A stretch of 64,000 bases of DNA from CAIWHR01 sp963734085 (lineage in GTDB: Bacteria; Pseudomonadota; Gammaproteobacteria; Burkholderiales; Casimicrobiaceae): positions 62,001-126,000 of the forward strand of contig CAVTFT010000009.1 of the NCBI GenBank assembly GCA_963734085.1, given 5' to 3'. Shown in pieces: positions 8,327 through 18,849 of the stretch. A model generated the notes under the pieces. That model was not told where the DNA came from. It ran no database searches and saw only the letters and a program-made list of their open reading frames with translations. The translations under genes and the position numbers were made by a program. Position 1 is the first letter of the stretch. Every line of letters starts with the position of its first letter.

Positions 8327-9583
8327 ATGTCCTACCAGCACGTCAAGGTCCCCGTCGGCGGCCAGAAGATCACCGTCAACAAGGATTACAGCCTCAACGT
8401 CCCCGACAACCCGATCATCCCCTATATCGAAGGCGACGGCACCGGGTTCGACATTACGCCGGTGATGATCAAGGTCGTCGACGCAGCGGTGGCCAAGGCC
8501 TACGGCGGGAAGCGGAAGATCCACTGGATGGAGATCTACGCCGGCGAGAAGTCGACGAAGGTCTACGGCCCCGACGTGTGGCTGCCCGACGAGTCGCTCG
8601 CGATCCTCAAGGACTTTGTCGTCTCGATCAAGGGGCCGCTGACAACGCCGGTGGGCGGCGGCATCCGTTCGCTCAACGTCGCGCTGCGCCAGCAGCTCGA
8701 TCTCTACGTATGTCTGCGACCGGTGCGCTATTTCAAGGGCGTGCCGAGCCCGGTCAAGGAGCCCGAGAAGACGGACATGGTGATCTTCCGCGAGAACTCC
8801 GAGGACATCTACGCCGGCATCGAGTGGCTGGCCGAGTCGGACGGCGCGAAGAAGCTCATCGATTTCCTGATCAGGGAAATGGGCGTGAAGAAGATCCGCT
8901 TTCCGGAAACGTCGGGCATCGGGATCAAGCCGGTGTCGCGCGAGGGCACCGAGCGGCTCGTGCGCAAGGCGATCCAGTACGCGATCGACAACGACCGCAA
9001 GTCGGTGACGCTCGTGCACAAGGGCAACATCATGAAGTTCACCGAGGGCGCTTTCCGCGACTGGGGCTACGCGCTGGCGCAGAAAGAGTTCGGTGCGCAG
9101 ATGCTGGACGGCGGCCCGTGGATGACGTTCAAGAATCCCAAGTCGGGTGGCGACATCGTGGTAAAGGACGTGATCGCCGACGCCTTCCTGCAGCAGATCC
9201 TGCTGCGGCCCGCCGAGTACGACGTGATCGCCACGCTGAACCTGAACGGCGATTACATCTCCGACGCGCTCGCGGCGCAGGTCGGCGGCATCGGCATCGC
9301 GCCGGGCGCCAACATGTCGGACTCGGTCGCGATGTTCGAGGCCACGCACGGCACCGCGCCCAAGTATGCCGGCAAGGACTACGTGAATCCGGGCTCGGAA
9401 ATCCTCTCCGCCGAAATGATGCTGATCCACATGGGCTGGAAGGAAGCAGCGCAACTTATCGTCAAGGCGATCGAAAAGGCGATTGCTGACAAGGTCGTGA
9501 CCTACGACTTCGCGCGATTGATGCAGGGCGCAACCCAGGTCTCCTGCTCGGGCTTCGGCAAGGCGCTGATCGAGAGGATGTAG
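8327..9583 (+). CDS. icd: isocitrate dehydrogenase (NADP-dependent)
   Basis: Oxidatively decarboxylates isocitrate to 2-oxoglutarate in the TCA cycle. The 418-residue protein matches the E. coli-type homodimeric enzyme. Motifs are IPYIEGDGTGFDITPVM, the phosphorylatable-serine loop LTTPVGGGIRSLNVALRQ, the substrate/cofactor region ENSEDIYAGIEW, and NLNGDYISDALAAQVGGIG. The ATG at 8327 follows a good ribosome-binding site; the open frame extends upstream without homology. The glyoxylate-shunt gene aceA lies in the same window, so flux may be split at this step. Confidence 0.97.
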   Translation: MSYQHVKVPVGGQKITVNKDYSLNVPDNPIIPYIEGDGTGFDITPVMIKVVDAAVAKAYGGKRKIHWMEIYAGEKSTKVYGPDVWLPDESLAILKDFVVSIKGPLTTPVGGGIRSLNVALRQQLDLYVCLRPVRYFKGVPSPVKEPEKTDMVIFRENSEDIYAGIEWLAESDGAKKLIDFLIREMGVKKIRFPETSGIGIKPVSREGTERLVRKAIQYAIDNDRKSVTLVHKGNIMKFTEGAFRDWGYALAQKEFGAQMLDGGPWMTFKNPKSGGDIVVKDVIADAFLQQILLRPAEYDVIATLNLNGDYISDALAAQVGGIGIAPGANMSDSVAMFEATHGTAPKYAGKDYVNPGSEILSAEMMLIHMGWKEAAQLIVKAIEKAIADKVVTYDFARLMQGATQVSCSGFGKALIERM

Positions 9584-9794
9584 CGACGCGAGACTGGGAG
9601 CAGGTCGCGTTCGGAGGCCGACCAGCGTAACGATGTTCACGAGCAGTGCGGAGGCCGAACCGCGCGCGGGTAGCGCGTGGGAATGCGACCGGGCGGGTCG
9701 AGTCGGCGCTGCGGGCGACAGCTCGGCACCGCGAATTTCGCTAACAGAGCGGAGGCCGCCGATCGGCGGCACTGCAGCCGGCAGCCGTCCAACA

Positions 9795-9821
9795 AAAAGC
9801 CCGCCGGCGAGGCGGGCTTTT
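9795..9821. terminator. bidirectional intrinsic terminator between icd and the cold-shock gene
   Basis: AAAAGCCCGCC (9795-9805), loop GGCGA, GGCGGGCTTTT (9811-9821) form a perfect 11-bp stem with A/T tracts on both sides. It can therefore terminate icd on the plus strand and the cold-shock gene on the minus strand. Confidence 0.85.
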
Positions 9822-9869
9822 GTCGGCGGCCGCGCCGGGTAGGCGCGGCTCCGGAAGAGGGGAGCGGCG

Positions 9870-10073
9870 TCAGGCGGCCTGAATATTGCTCGCCTGCTTT
9901 CCCTTGGGGCCCTGGGTCACTTCGAAGCTGACCTTCTGGCCTTCCTTCAACGTCTTGAAGCCCTGCATGTTGATCGCCGAAAAATGCGCGAACAAGTCCT
10001 CCCCGCCGTCGTCCGGCGTGATGAACCCGTACCCCTTCGCGTCGTTGAACCACTTGACGGTTCCGGTTGCCAT
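9870..10073 (-). CDS. cold-shock protein, CspA family
   Basis: A 67-residue single cold-shock (OB-fold) domain. RNP1 (KGYGFITP) and RNP2 (DLFAHFSA) are both intact, starting from MATGTVKWFNDAKG. Such proteins bind single-stranded RNA/DNA and melt RNA structure. Only the last 67 codons of a longer open frame resemble the family, so the start is ATG at 10073. About 245 bp separate it from clpS, leaving room for the long 5' leader typical of cold-inducible csp mRNAs. Whether this copy is cold-induced is not visible. Confidence 0.95.
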   Translation of the reverse strand: MATGTVKWFNDAKGYGFITPDDGGEDLFAHFSAINMQGFKTLKEGQKVSFEVTQGPKGKQASNIQAA

Positions 10074-10319
10074 AGAGCTACTTCCTTCCAGAATGAACGG
10101 GATGTTGGTGTTTGGACAGCAAGTACCACCTACGGCAGGTGCAGCGTCATATGCGCGGACGAACCGGAACAGCAGCCACTTAGGAGCCAAACAACGCTTT
10201 TTTAAGCGCAGATTCCGGCCGGCGTCAAGCTTGGAGGCGACAAAAGCGCCTTCCCCTTGAAAAATCTGTTGCAATCATCAAACATACGGCCATCTGCCCT
10301 TTTTCCGATCCTGCGGACG
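10074..10319. promoter_or_regulatory. divergent csp/clpS intergenic region
   Basis: The region is comparatively AT-rich. TTGAAA at 10257-10262 is a reasonable -35 box for clpS, with an AAACAT-like -10 about 17 bp downstream. The part toward the cold-shock gene probably holds its 5' leader. No additional gene is seen. Confidence 0.35.
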
Positions 10320-10628
10320 ATGGCCAACCAGCAGCACGACGGCAGCCTGCTCGAGGTCGAGAAGACCCGGCTCAAGCCGCCGCCGTTGTACAAGGTCCTG
10401 TTGCTGAATGACGACTACACACCGATGGACTTTGTCGTCGTGGTGTTGCAGACTGTTTTCGCGATGAGCCGGGAAAAGGCCACGCAAGTGATGCTGCAGG
10501 TGCATCGCGAGGGGATGGGGGTGTGCGGGACGTATGTGCGCGAAGTCGCGGCGGCGAAGCGTGATCAGGTGATCGACATCGCGCGCAAGCATCAGCACCC
10601 GCTGCAGTGCACGATGGAGGAGACTTGA
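10320..10628 (+). CDS. clpS: ATP-dependent Clp protease adaptor
   Basis: A 102-residue adaptor that hands N-degron substrates to ClpAP. The core motif YKVLLLNDDYTPMDFVV contains the residues that read the substrate N-terminus, and the HREGMGVCGTYVREVAAAK segment is conserved. The ATG at 10320 begins the usual disordered N-terminal tail, and the frame is open for 21 codons upstream. It is followed by clpA after ~73 bp, the standard clpSA arrangement. Confidence 0.96.
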   Translation: MANQQHDGSLLEVEKTRLKPPPLYKVLLLNDDYTPMDFVVVVLQTVFAMSREKATQVMLQVHREGMGVCGTYVREVAAAKRDQVIDIARKHQHPLQCTMEET

Positions 10629-10701
10629 GCGTTAAGGCCGGGAAGCCCCGTTGGCGCCGCGACCCGCGGCAGAACGGAAACGGCCGTGAGAGGCAACCGA
10701 A

Positions 10702-12975
<2,274 letters not shown>

Positions 12976-12991
12976 CTGCGACGTGCCGGAA

Positions 12992-13025
12992 AGCGAAAAC
13001 GGCGCCCCGGGGCGCCGTTTTCGCT
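12992..13025 (+). terminator. intrinsic terminator after clpA
   Basis: The perfect 15-bp stem AGCGAAAACGGCGCC (12992-13006) / GGCGCCGTTTTCGCT (13011-13025) has loop CCGG and an A/T block inside the stem. It could act in both directions and would also separate the minus-strand fccB remnant. Confidence 0.8.
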
Positions 13026-13098
13026 GACGGCCCAGCCTCGACGTTCTCTGCGTGCCATCCTATCCGGTCAGCGACCGGTGCGAGCAATTCGATGGCGC

Positions 13099-13728
13099 CT
13101 AGGCGAGCGTATCGGCCCAGATGTTCATCGCCCAGGCGAACGCGTAAGCGCCTTCGGTACTGCTCATCGCCGCCGATACGCCACCGGCACCCGCCACAGG
13201 CAGTACGGTCTTCTTCTCGTTGTCGTAGCGGTGTACCGAGCAGACATGCACCGAATCCTTGTCGGTGATCATGCTGTAGCAGGTGTTCGTGAGCACGGGC
13301 GTCGGGTTCGGCGGCTGTCCCGCGAGCAGCGAGACGACGGCCGCGGCGCAGACCTTCGCGTGCTGGTTCGCCATGTGTCCCGACTTGGGCATGCCGGTCG
13401 CGATCTGGATCGCATCGCCGAGGACATGGATGTTCTTCACCTTTACCGATTCGAAGGTGAGGAAATCGACATCGCACCAGCGGTCGTTGGCGGTGACGAC
13501 GCCAGCGGCGCGCGCGATCGCGCCCGCCCGCTGCGGCGGCACGACGTTGAGCACGTCGGCCCTCACTGCGTCGCGGATCTCGAACTTCGCCGTCTTCGTC
13601 GCCACGTCCACGTCGGTCAGCACGTAGTTGCCGCGATACTCGACGATGCCCTTGTATTCGTCGGCCCGCGCCTTCTTGAACAGCCGACCCTTCGGGGTCA
13701 CGTCGCCGTTGCCGTCGAGAATCAGCAA
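13099..13728 (-). pseudogene. fccB-like flavoprotein, 5'-truncated remnant (C-terminal half)
   Basis: The ~209 codons match the C-terminal half of flavocytochrome c sulfide dehydrogenase flavin subunits. Segments seen are YKGIVEYRGNYVLTDVD, IHVLGDAIQIATGMPKSGHMA and the redox-cysteine region TNTCYSM. The N-terminal FAD-binding half, Tat signal and covalent-flavin cysteine are absent. Upstream of ~13730 the frame continues but loses resemblance and runs into the remnant of an unrelated gene on the other strand. It is a paralogue of the intact gene at 14269, not a simple duplicate, because the two diverge throughout. It is probably non-functional. Confidence 0.75.
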
Positions 13729-13730
13729 CG

Positions 13731-13961
13731 GTCGACCGCCAGGGCCAGCTCGATCTCGTCGGCGCGGCCGAGGACGCGGGCGTCCACCATTTCGTGCTGG
13801 TCTCCTTTCCTCCGATCGGCGTCGAGTTCCCGCCGCAGAACGCGAAGCGCGCCGTCGGGGAGCGCCTGCGCCGAGGAGCGATGCGCTACACGATCCTCCA
13901 GCCGACGTTCTTCACCGAAGTCTGGTCGAGCACTCACATTCGCGATGCGGGTGCGAAATAA
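13731..13961 (+). pseudogene. NmrA-like/SDR NAD(P)-binding protein, 5'-truncated remnant
   Basis: One frame reads VDRQGQLDLVGAAEDAGVHH followed by FVLVSFPP, NAKRAVGERLR and YTILQPTFFTEVWSS, ending at TAA 13959-13961. This pattern (DRxGQLxLVxAAxxAGVxHFVxVSF and YTILxPxFFxEVW) is characteristic of NmrA-like NAD(P)-binding proteins. The N-terminal Rossmann glycine motif is missing. The fragment begins where the minus-strand fccB remnant ends, so two broken genes are joined head to head at ~13730. I recognise the family from these motifs only. Confidence 0.6.
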
Positions 13962-14268
13962 TAATCAATCCGGTGCATGGATGACGATCTTGACGCAGAT
14001 TTCAATCAAGCGGCATCATGGTCGTATGTGACCGCCTGGAGTCGCCGGCCAGGGCGATGCCCGTACCGAAGGAAAAGGAATTTCAGTATTTGAAGAATCG
14101 CCTCCGGAGCGCGGATTGAAGGATTGAACACGAAGCGGTGCTCCGAATCGGCGCGACCAGTTGCACGACGCGCCGACCGGTTATCGCGACAGGACAAGCG
14201 GTCGGTCGATTTCCCCGTTGCTCCATTCTTGTTCTTGCGCGAGAACACATGAGAGGAGGGAGAAGCAA
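13962..14268. promoter_or_regulatory. upstream region of the fccB-Rieske pair
   Basis: About 307 bp, AT-richer than its surroundings near 13955-14110. It lies before an mRNA with a strong ribosome-binding site (GAGGAGGG at 14253-14260). It presumably contains the promoter of the operon, but I cannot pick a convincing -35/-10 pair. No gene is seen. Confidence 0.3.
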
Positions 14269-15615
14269 ATGAGCGATAACGTCAATCGTCGCGATTTTCT
14301 CAAACTGGGCGGCACTACGGCGGCAAGCGTCGCCGCGGCTGCAACGGGCTTGATCGGCGGTACGTCGGCAGCGGCCGCTGCCGCTGCCACCCACGTCAAG
14401 GCCGCGCTGCCCAAAGCAACAGGACCGCGCCTCTTGGTCGTAGGCGGTGGCACGTCGGGACTGACCATCGCCAAGTACGCGAAGAAGGAATTCCCGAAGT
14501 TCGATGTCGTGCTCGTAGAAAAGCGCGACATGTATGCATCCTGCTTTTCCAGCAACCTGTGGTATGCCGGCCTGATCGACCTGGAGTTCCTCGCCGATCA
14601 TAGCTTCCTCGACGCCGCGCGCAACAACAACTACATCTACTTCAACGCTACCGCGACCGGGCTCGACCGCACCGCGCGCACGCTCGTCACCAGCGAGGGC
14701 GAGATCGACTACGACTATCTCGTGCTGGCGCCCGGCATTTCCTACGATTATGGCCGCATCGGCGTCACCGATCCGGAGGCCATCTCGACGCTGCGCACCG
14801 CCTATCCCGGGGGCTTCATCTCCACCACCGAGCACGTCACCATCCGGCGCAAGGTGCAGGAATTGGAGAGCGGCTTGTACGTGCAGTATGTGCCCTCGGG
14901 GAATTACCGCTGCCTGCCCGGGCCCTACGAGCGCGCCTGCATGATCGCCTCGCACATCAAGAAGCACGCGCTCAAGGCCAAGGTGTTGGTCCTGGATGCC
15001 AACCCGGACATCACCATCAAGAAGGACGGCTTCCACGCCGCCTTCGATGAACTCTACAAGGGCATCATCGAATATAAGGCGAACAGCGCCATTACGAGTA
15101 TCGACCCGGGCAAGAAGACCCTCAAGACCGATTTCGACAACTACAACTTCGACGATGCGGCGATCTATCCCGGCGTGCGCGCTTCGACCCTGATAGAGCA
15201 ACTGGGACTCGTCGACCCGAAGAGCCCGCAAAAGGAGGCTCTGATCAGCCAATTGAAATACAACGTGATCGGCGACGAGCGCGTTTACGTGACGGGAGAT
15301 TCGCGTCCGCATCCCTATTCGAAGAGCGCCAACACCGCCAATACCGAGGGCAAGTACGTGGCCAAGGTGCTGGCCGCGCGCGCCCAGGGCAAGGACATCA
15401 ACTGGTACAGCCCGCGCACCGTCTGCTACTCCATGGTGAACGCCGCTCCAGCGGAAGCGATCAGCGTGGACGCCGGCTATGTCCTCAACAAGGAGGGAAC
15501 GGCCATCGCCGGCTTCTCGCCGGATACCAAGCTGTTCGAGAAGCGCGATACCGCCAGGGGCAAAGGCACGCTCGAGTGGGCGCGCGGCATGTATCGGGAA
15601 ATGTTCGAGGCGTAA
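14269..15615 (+). CDS. flavocytochrome c sulfide dehydrogenase flavin subunit-like protein
   Basis: A 448-residue periplasmic FAD protein of the FccB type, expected to oxidise sulfide. The N-terminus has a twin-arginine signal (NRRDFLKLGG) and an alanine-rich hydrophobic stretch to ~residue 45. The dinucleotide fold VVGGGTSGLTIAKYAKK follows. Cys92 (YASCFSS) sits where FccB binds FAD covalently. Cys215 (NYRCLPGPYERA) and Cys386 (TVCYSM) match the redox-active pair. Start ATG 14269 has ribosome-binding site GAGGAGGG. No cytochrome subunit (FccA) is adjacent; instead a Rieske protein follows 47 bp later. Sulfide specificity is inferred from family. Confidence 0.85.
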   Translation: MSDNVNRRDFLKLGGTTAASVAAAATGLIGGTSAAAAAAATHVKAALPKATGPRLLVVGGGTSGLTIAKYAKKEFPKFDVVLVEKRDMYASCFSSNLWYAGLIDLEFLADHSFLDAARNNNYIYFNATATGLDRTARTLVTSEGEIDYDYLVLAPGISYDYGRIGVTDPEAISTLRTAYPGGFISTTEHVTIRRKVQELESGLYVQYVPSGNYRCLPGPYERACMIASHIKKHALKAKVLVLDANPDITIKKDGFHAAFDELYKGIIEYKANSAITSIDPGKKTLKTDFDNYNFDDAAIYPGVRASTLIEQLGLVDPKSPQKEALISQLKYNVIGDERVYVTGDSRPHPYSKSANTANTEGKYVAKVLAARAQGKDINWYSPRTVCYSMVNAAPAEAISVDAGYVLNKEGTAIAGFSPDTKLFEKRDTARGKGTLEWARGMYREMFEA

Positions 15616-15662
15616 TCGACGGCCCGGCCGCCGCCACGCGCCAGGCCGCCTGCGGAGTCATC

Positions 15663-16361
15663 GTGGACCGACGCAATTTCGTCCGACTGTGTGCCGGCAG
15701 CACCGCCCTGGTCGTCGCGGGCATGCGCGTCGCGGCGGCGGGGGATTTCACCGATTTCCCCAAAGTCCGTCTCACCGACGCGAACGGAAGGCCGCTCGGG
15801 GTTTCCGCACTGCCGAGCGGAGAAGCCTACGTATTCCATTATCCCTATCGCAGCCTTCCGTGTTTCCTGATCAACCTGGGCAAATCGGCATCCGTGCCTC
15901 AGGAGGTGGCTGCGGAATGGGGCAGCTACACCTGGCCGGGAGGAGTGGGCAAAGAGAAAAGGATCGTCTCCTACGTGGCGGTGTGCAGCCACCAACTCGC
16001 CTACCCGGACAAGGCATCGACGGTGATCTACTACTCGGCGGGCACTACCGAGCTGATCGGAAAATCCGGCATGATCGTCTGCTGCGCCCATGCCAGCGTG
16101 TTCGATCCGTCAGCGGGCGGCAAGCGGCTGCATGGCGAGGCCACCGAGCCGCTCACTGCCATAAGGCTGGAACACGATCCCGCCGACGACGGACTGTACG
16201 CCACCGGTCTCGCCAGTACGCAACTGGTCGAGCGCTTCTTCAAGGTCCATAGGCGCAGTCTCATCGAGGAATACGGCGCGGGCGTCTATCGCGAGCCGGT
16301 GGAGAACACCGCAGCTGCCATTCCCCTCAGCAAACATACTGAGTCGCTGAACAGCTGTTGA
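15663..16361 (+). CDS. exported Rieske [2Fe-2S] protein
   Basis: A 232-residue protein starting GTG at 15663 (DRRNFVRLC), with a twin-arginine-like signal and hydrophobic stretch to ~residue 26. The Rieske ligands are visible as C108-S-H110 and C140-C-A-H143. The CxH...CCxH arrangement departs from the common CTHLGC...CPCHGS, so the usual disulfide cysteines are not clearly present. It lies just downstream of the FccB-like gene on the same strand and probably accepts electrons from it or passes them on at the periplasmic side. A ribosome-binding site-like GCGGAG precedes the GTG. The function in the pair is inferred from position. Confidence 0.75.
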   Translation: MDRRNFVRLCAGSTALVVAGMRVAAAGDFTDFPKVRLTDANGRPLGVSALPSGEAYVFHYPYRSLPCFLINLGKSASVPQEVAAEWGSYTWPGGVGKEKRIVSYVAVCSHQLAYPDKASTVIYYSAGTTELIGKSGMIVCCAHASVFDPSAGGKRLHGEATEPLTAIRLEHDPADDGLYATGLASTQLVERFFKVHRRSLIEEYGAGVYREPVENTAAAIPLSKHTESLNSC

Positions 16362-16885
16362 CTGCCCGCGCGGCGGGTCGGCGCGCGCAGACCCGCGCCT
16401 GCTTTCCCCTCCCCGCCCCTTCGAAGCATTGCGCATTGCCATTTTCGTCGCGGCGCAGGCTAGTGCCGGCGCGATTGAAATCGGCTGCGCGCGGCAAAAG
16501 GGCACGCTACACGATTTCCAACATGCGGAAATGCTTTCTAAGTCTATGATTTGGTGAAAAATTTGCCGTATTGCATTGCAATATTTTCCTTGCCACGTGG
16601 GCGCAACTTTGCTAACTTGGCAACGTCACGAGCGGCCAACGGCGAACTCGACCGCGGCCGCAAGCAGGGCTTGGGTTCCACCCCATCCATGCCCGCCCGT
16701 CCGCCCGAGCGATCCTCGACGGACCGTGCAGTGAAGCACAGGCGGCTGGGCTCGCCTCACGTTTCACACTGTGGCAGCACGTGCGCGCATTCGCTTGAGC
16801 GTGCGGCCGCTGACCAAGGTTCCGGGCGCGCGCGGTTCGGCCGTGCGAGACGCCGGATTGGCCATGACGCAAGATGGGAGCAACC
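16362..16885. promoter_or_regulatory. intergenic region upstream of aceA
   Basis: A GC hairpin just after the Rieske gene (GCGGGTC 16373-16379 / GACCCGC 16390-16396) may be a weak terminator without a clear T-tract. The stretch 16530-16625 is conspicuously AT-rich and contains several TTGC/GCAA half-sites, including the overlapping palindrome-like TTGCATTGCAAT (16571-16582). It is the likely aceA promoter/operator region. Short-chain-fatty-acid regulators of glyoxylate-shunt genes in other bacteria read TTGC-type sites, but assignment here is speculative. No gene is seen. Confidence 0.4.
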
Positions 16886-18199
16886 ATGAATTACGATCTC
16901 GAGGCAGCACGGCTCAAGAAGGAGTGGGCGGAGAATCCGCGCTGGAAGGGTATTGCGCGCGACTACACGGCGGAGGACGTCGTTCGGCTGCGGGGCTCGG
17001 TCCACATCGAGCACACGCTCGCGCGGCTCGGCGCGGAAAAGCTCTGGAAGCTCGTCACCGAGGAACCGTTCGTCAATTCGCTGGGCGCGATGAGCGGCAA
17101 CCAGGCGATGCAGCAGGTGAAGGCGGGGCTGAAGGCAATCTATCTGTCCGGGTGGCAGGTCGCCGCCGACGCCAACATCGCGGGCGAGATGTATCCGGAC
17201 CAGTCGCTCTACCCGGTCAATTCGGTGCCGAACGTCGTCAAGCGGATCAACAACACGTTCACGCGCGCCGATCAGATCCAGCACATGGAGGGCAGCGACA
17301 CGATCGATTATTTCGTGCCGATCGTCGCCGATGCCGAAGCCGGATTCGGCGGCGTGCTGAACGCGTTCGAGCTGATGAAGGCGATGATCGAGGCGGGTGC
17401 CGCGGGCGTGCATTTCGAAGACCAACTGGCTTCGGTCAAGAAGTGCGGACACATGGGCGGCAAGGTGCTCGTCCCGACGCGCGAGGCCGTCGACAAGCTG
17501 ATCGCGGCGAGGCTCGCGGCCGACATCATGGGCGTGCCGACGGTGCTGCTCGCGCGCACCGATGCCGAAGCAGCCGACCTCGTCACGTCGGATATCGACG
17601 CCAACGACAAGCCGTTCATGACCGGCGAGCGGACGGTCGAAGGCTTCTACAAGACGAAGAACGGCCTCGATCAGGCGGTCGCGCGCGGCCTCGCCTACGC
17701 GCCGTACTGCGACATGCTGTGGTGCGAGACCGGCAAGCCGGACCTCGCCTTCGCGAAGGCCTTCGCCGACGCGATTCACGCTAAGTTTCCCGGCAAGATG
17801 CTCGCCTACAACTGCTCGCCGTCGTTCAACTGGAAGAAGAACCTCGACGATGCGACGGTGATGAAGTTTCAGACCGAGCTGGGCAAGATGGGCTACAAGT
17901 TCCAGTTCATCACGTTGGCCGGCTTCCACAGCCTCAACTACTCGATGTTCAACCTCGCGCATGGCTATGCGCACGAGCACATGACGGCGTTCGTCGAGTT
18001 GCAGGAGGCGGAGTTCGCGGCAATGGCGAAAGGCTTCACCGCGATCAAGCACCAGCGCGAAGTCGGGACCAGCTACTTCGATGCAGTGACGACGACGATC
18101 CAGGGAACCCAGGCGTCGACGACGGCGCTCAAGAACTCGACCGAGGACGAGCAGTTCTTCGACAAGCCGAAGGCCGAGCTCTCCGTCGCCAACGGCTGA
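16886..18199 (+). CDS. aceA: isocitrate lyase
   Basis: Cleaves isocitrate to glyoxylate and succinate, the entry step of the glyoxylate shunt. The protein has 437 residues. The catalytic loop SVKKCGHMGGKVLVPT contains Cys187. Other motifs are YPDQSLYPVNSVPNVVKRI, IVADAEAGFGG and LARTDAEAADL. The C-terminus ends in the family-typical SSTTAL-like segment ASTTALKNSTEDEQF. The ATG at 16886 follows GGGAG. Malate synthase is not in the window. A terminator follows the stop. Confidence 0.97.
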   Translation: MNYDLEAARLKKEWAENPRWKGIARDYTAEDVVRLRGSVHIEHTLARLGAEKLWKLVTEEPFVNSLGAMSGNQAMQQVKAGLKAIYLSGWQVAADANIAGEMYPDQSLYPVNSVPNVVKRINNTFTRADQIQHMEGSDTIDYFVPIVADAEAGFGGVLNAFELMKAMIEAGAAGVHFEDQLASVKKCGHMGGKVLVPTREAVDKLIAARLAADIMGVPTVLLARTDAEAADLVTSDIDANDKPFMTGERTVEGFYKTKNGLDQAVARGLAYAPYCDMLWCETGKPDLAFAKAFADAIHAKFPGKMLAYNCSPSFNWKKNLDDATVMKFQTELGKMGYKFQFITLAGFHSLNYSMFNLAHGYAHEHMTAFVELQEAEFAAMAKGFTAIKHQREVGTSYFDAVTTTIQGTQASTTALKNSTEDEQFFDKPKAELSVANG

Positions 18200-18227
18200 C
18201 GTTCGACGCGGCGAGCGTGTTGCACCC

Positions 18228-18265
18228 GAACCGCGCCGCCCGAAAGGTGGCGCGGTTCTCTTTTT
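18228..18265 (+). terminator. intrinsic terminator after aceA
   Basis: GAACCGCGCCGCC pairs with GGTGGCGCGGTTC across a CGAAA loop (13-bp stem with one G-T pair), followed by TCTTTTT. Confidence 0.88.
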
Positions 18266-18290
18266 GGGGCACGACACTGCTCCAGGACCG

Positions 18291-18839
18291 ATGACGGCTG
18301 CGCCAGCGCTCCGCGTCTTTTTCGCGATCTGGCCGGATGCGGAGACCCGCAGCCGCGTCTCCGCGCTCGCGTCCGCGACGGCGGCCGAGGCGGGGGGCAA
18401 GGTGCCGCAGCCTTCGAATCTGCATTTGACGCTCGCCTTTGTCGGTGCGGTTGCACCGGAACGGATGGCCGCGTTGTGCGAAATCGGCGCCGCGGCGTCG
18501 CATGCGACGATCCCGTTCACCCTGACACTCGATCGGATCGGCGGCTTCCGCGACGCCGGTGTCGCGTGGCTCGGCGCGGACGTCGCGCCGCCGGAGCTCG
18601 AACGTCTGGCCGTTCATTTGCACGACGCATTGGGCGCCGCGGGATTCAGCGTCGACGAGCGGCCGTTTCGCATTCACGTGACGCTCGCGCGCCGCTGCCG
18701 GAGGCGCGTTCGCGCAACGACGGTCGCGCCGATCGAATGGCGCGTCTTGCAGATGACGCTGACCGTATCCGATCTCGGCGCGGACGGGTCGCACTATCGC
18801 GACGTCGCGGCGTGGCCATTGGGCGCAGTGGCGGATTGA
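18291..18839 (+). CDS. thpR: RNA 2',3'-cyclic phosphodiesterase (2H family)
   Basis: A 182-residue 2H phosphoesterase (LigT-like). The two HxT motifs are NLHLTLAFVG and FRIHVTLAR, the catalytic histidines of the fold. The N-terminus RVFFAIWPDAETR is typical of ThpR. It hydrolyses 2',3'-cyclic phosphodiester ends and can ligate tRNA halves in vitro in E. coli; its physiological role is uncertain. It is preceded by the aceA terminator and converges with the sulfurtransferase gene. Confidence 0.92.
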   Translation: MTAAPALRVFFAIWPDAETRSRVSALASATAAEAGGKVPQPSNLHLTLAFVGAVAPERMAALCEIGAAASHATIPFTLTLDRIGGFRDAGVAWLGADVAPPELERLAVHLHDALGAAGFSVDERPFRIHVTLARRCRRRVRATTVAPIEWRVLQMTLTVSDLGADGSHYRDVAAWPLGAVAD

Positions 18840-18849
18840 GCGGCGAACG

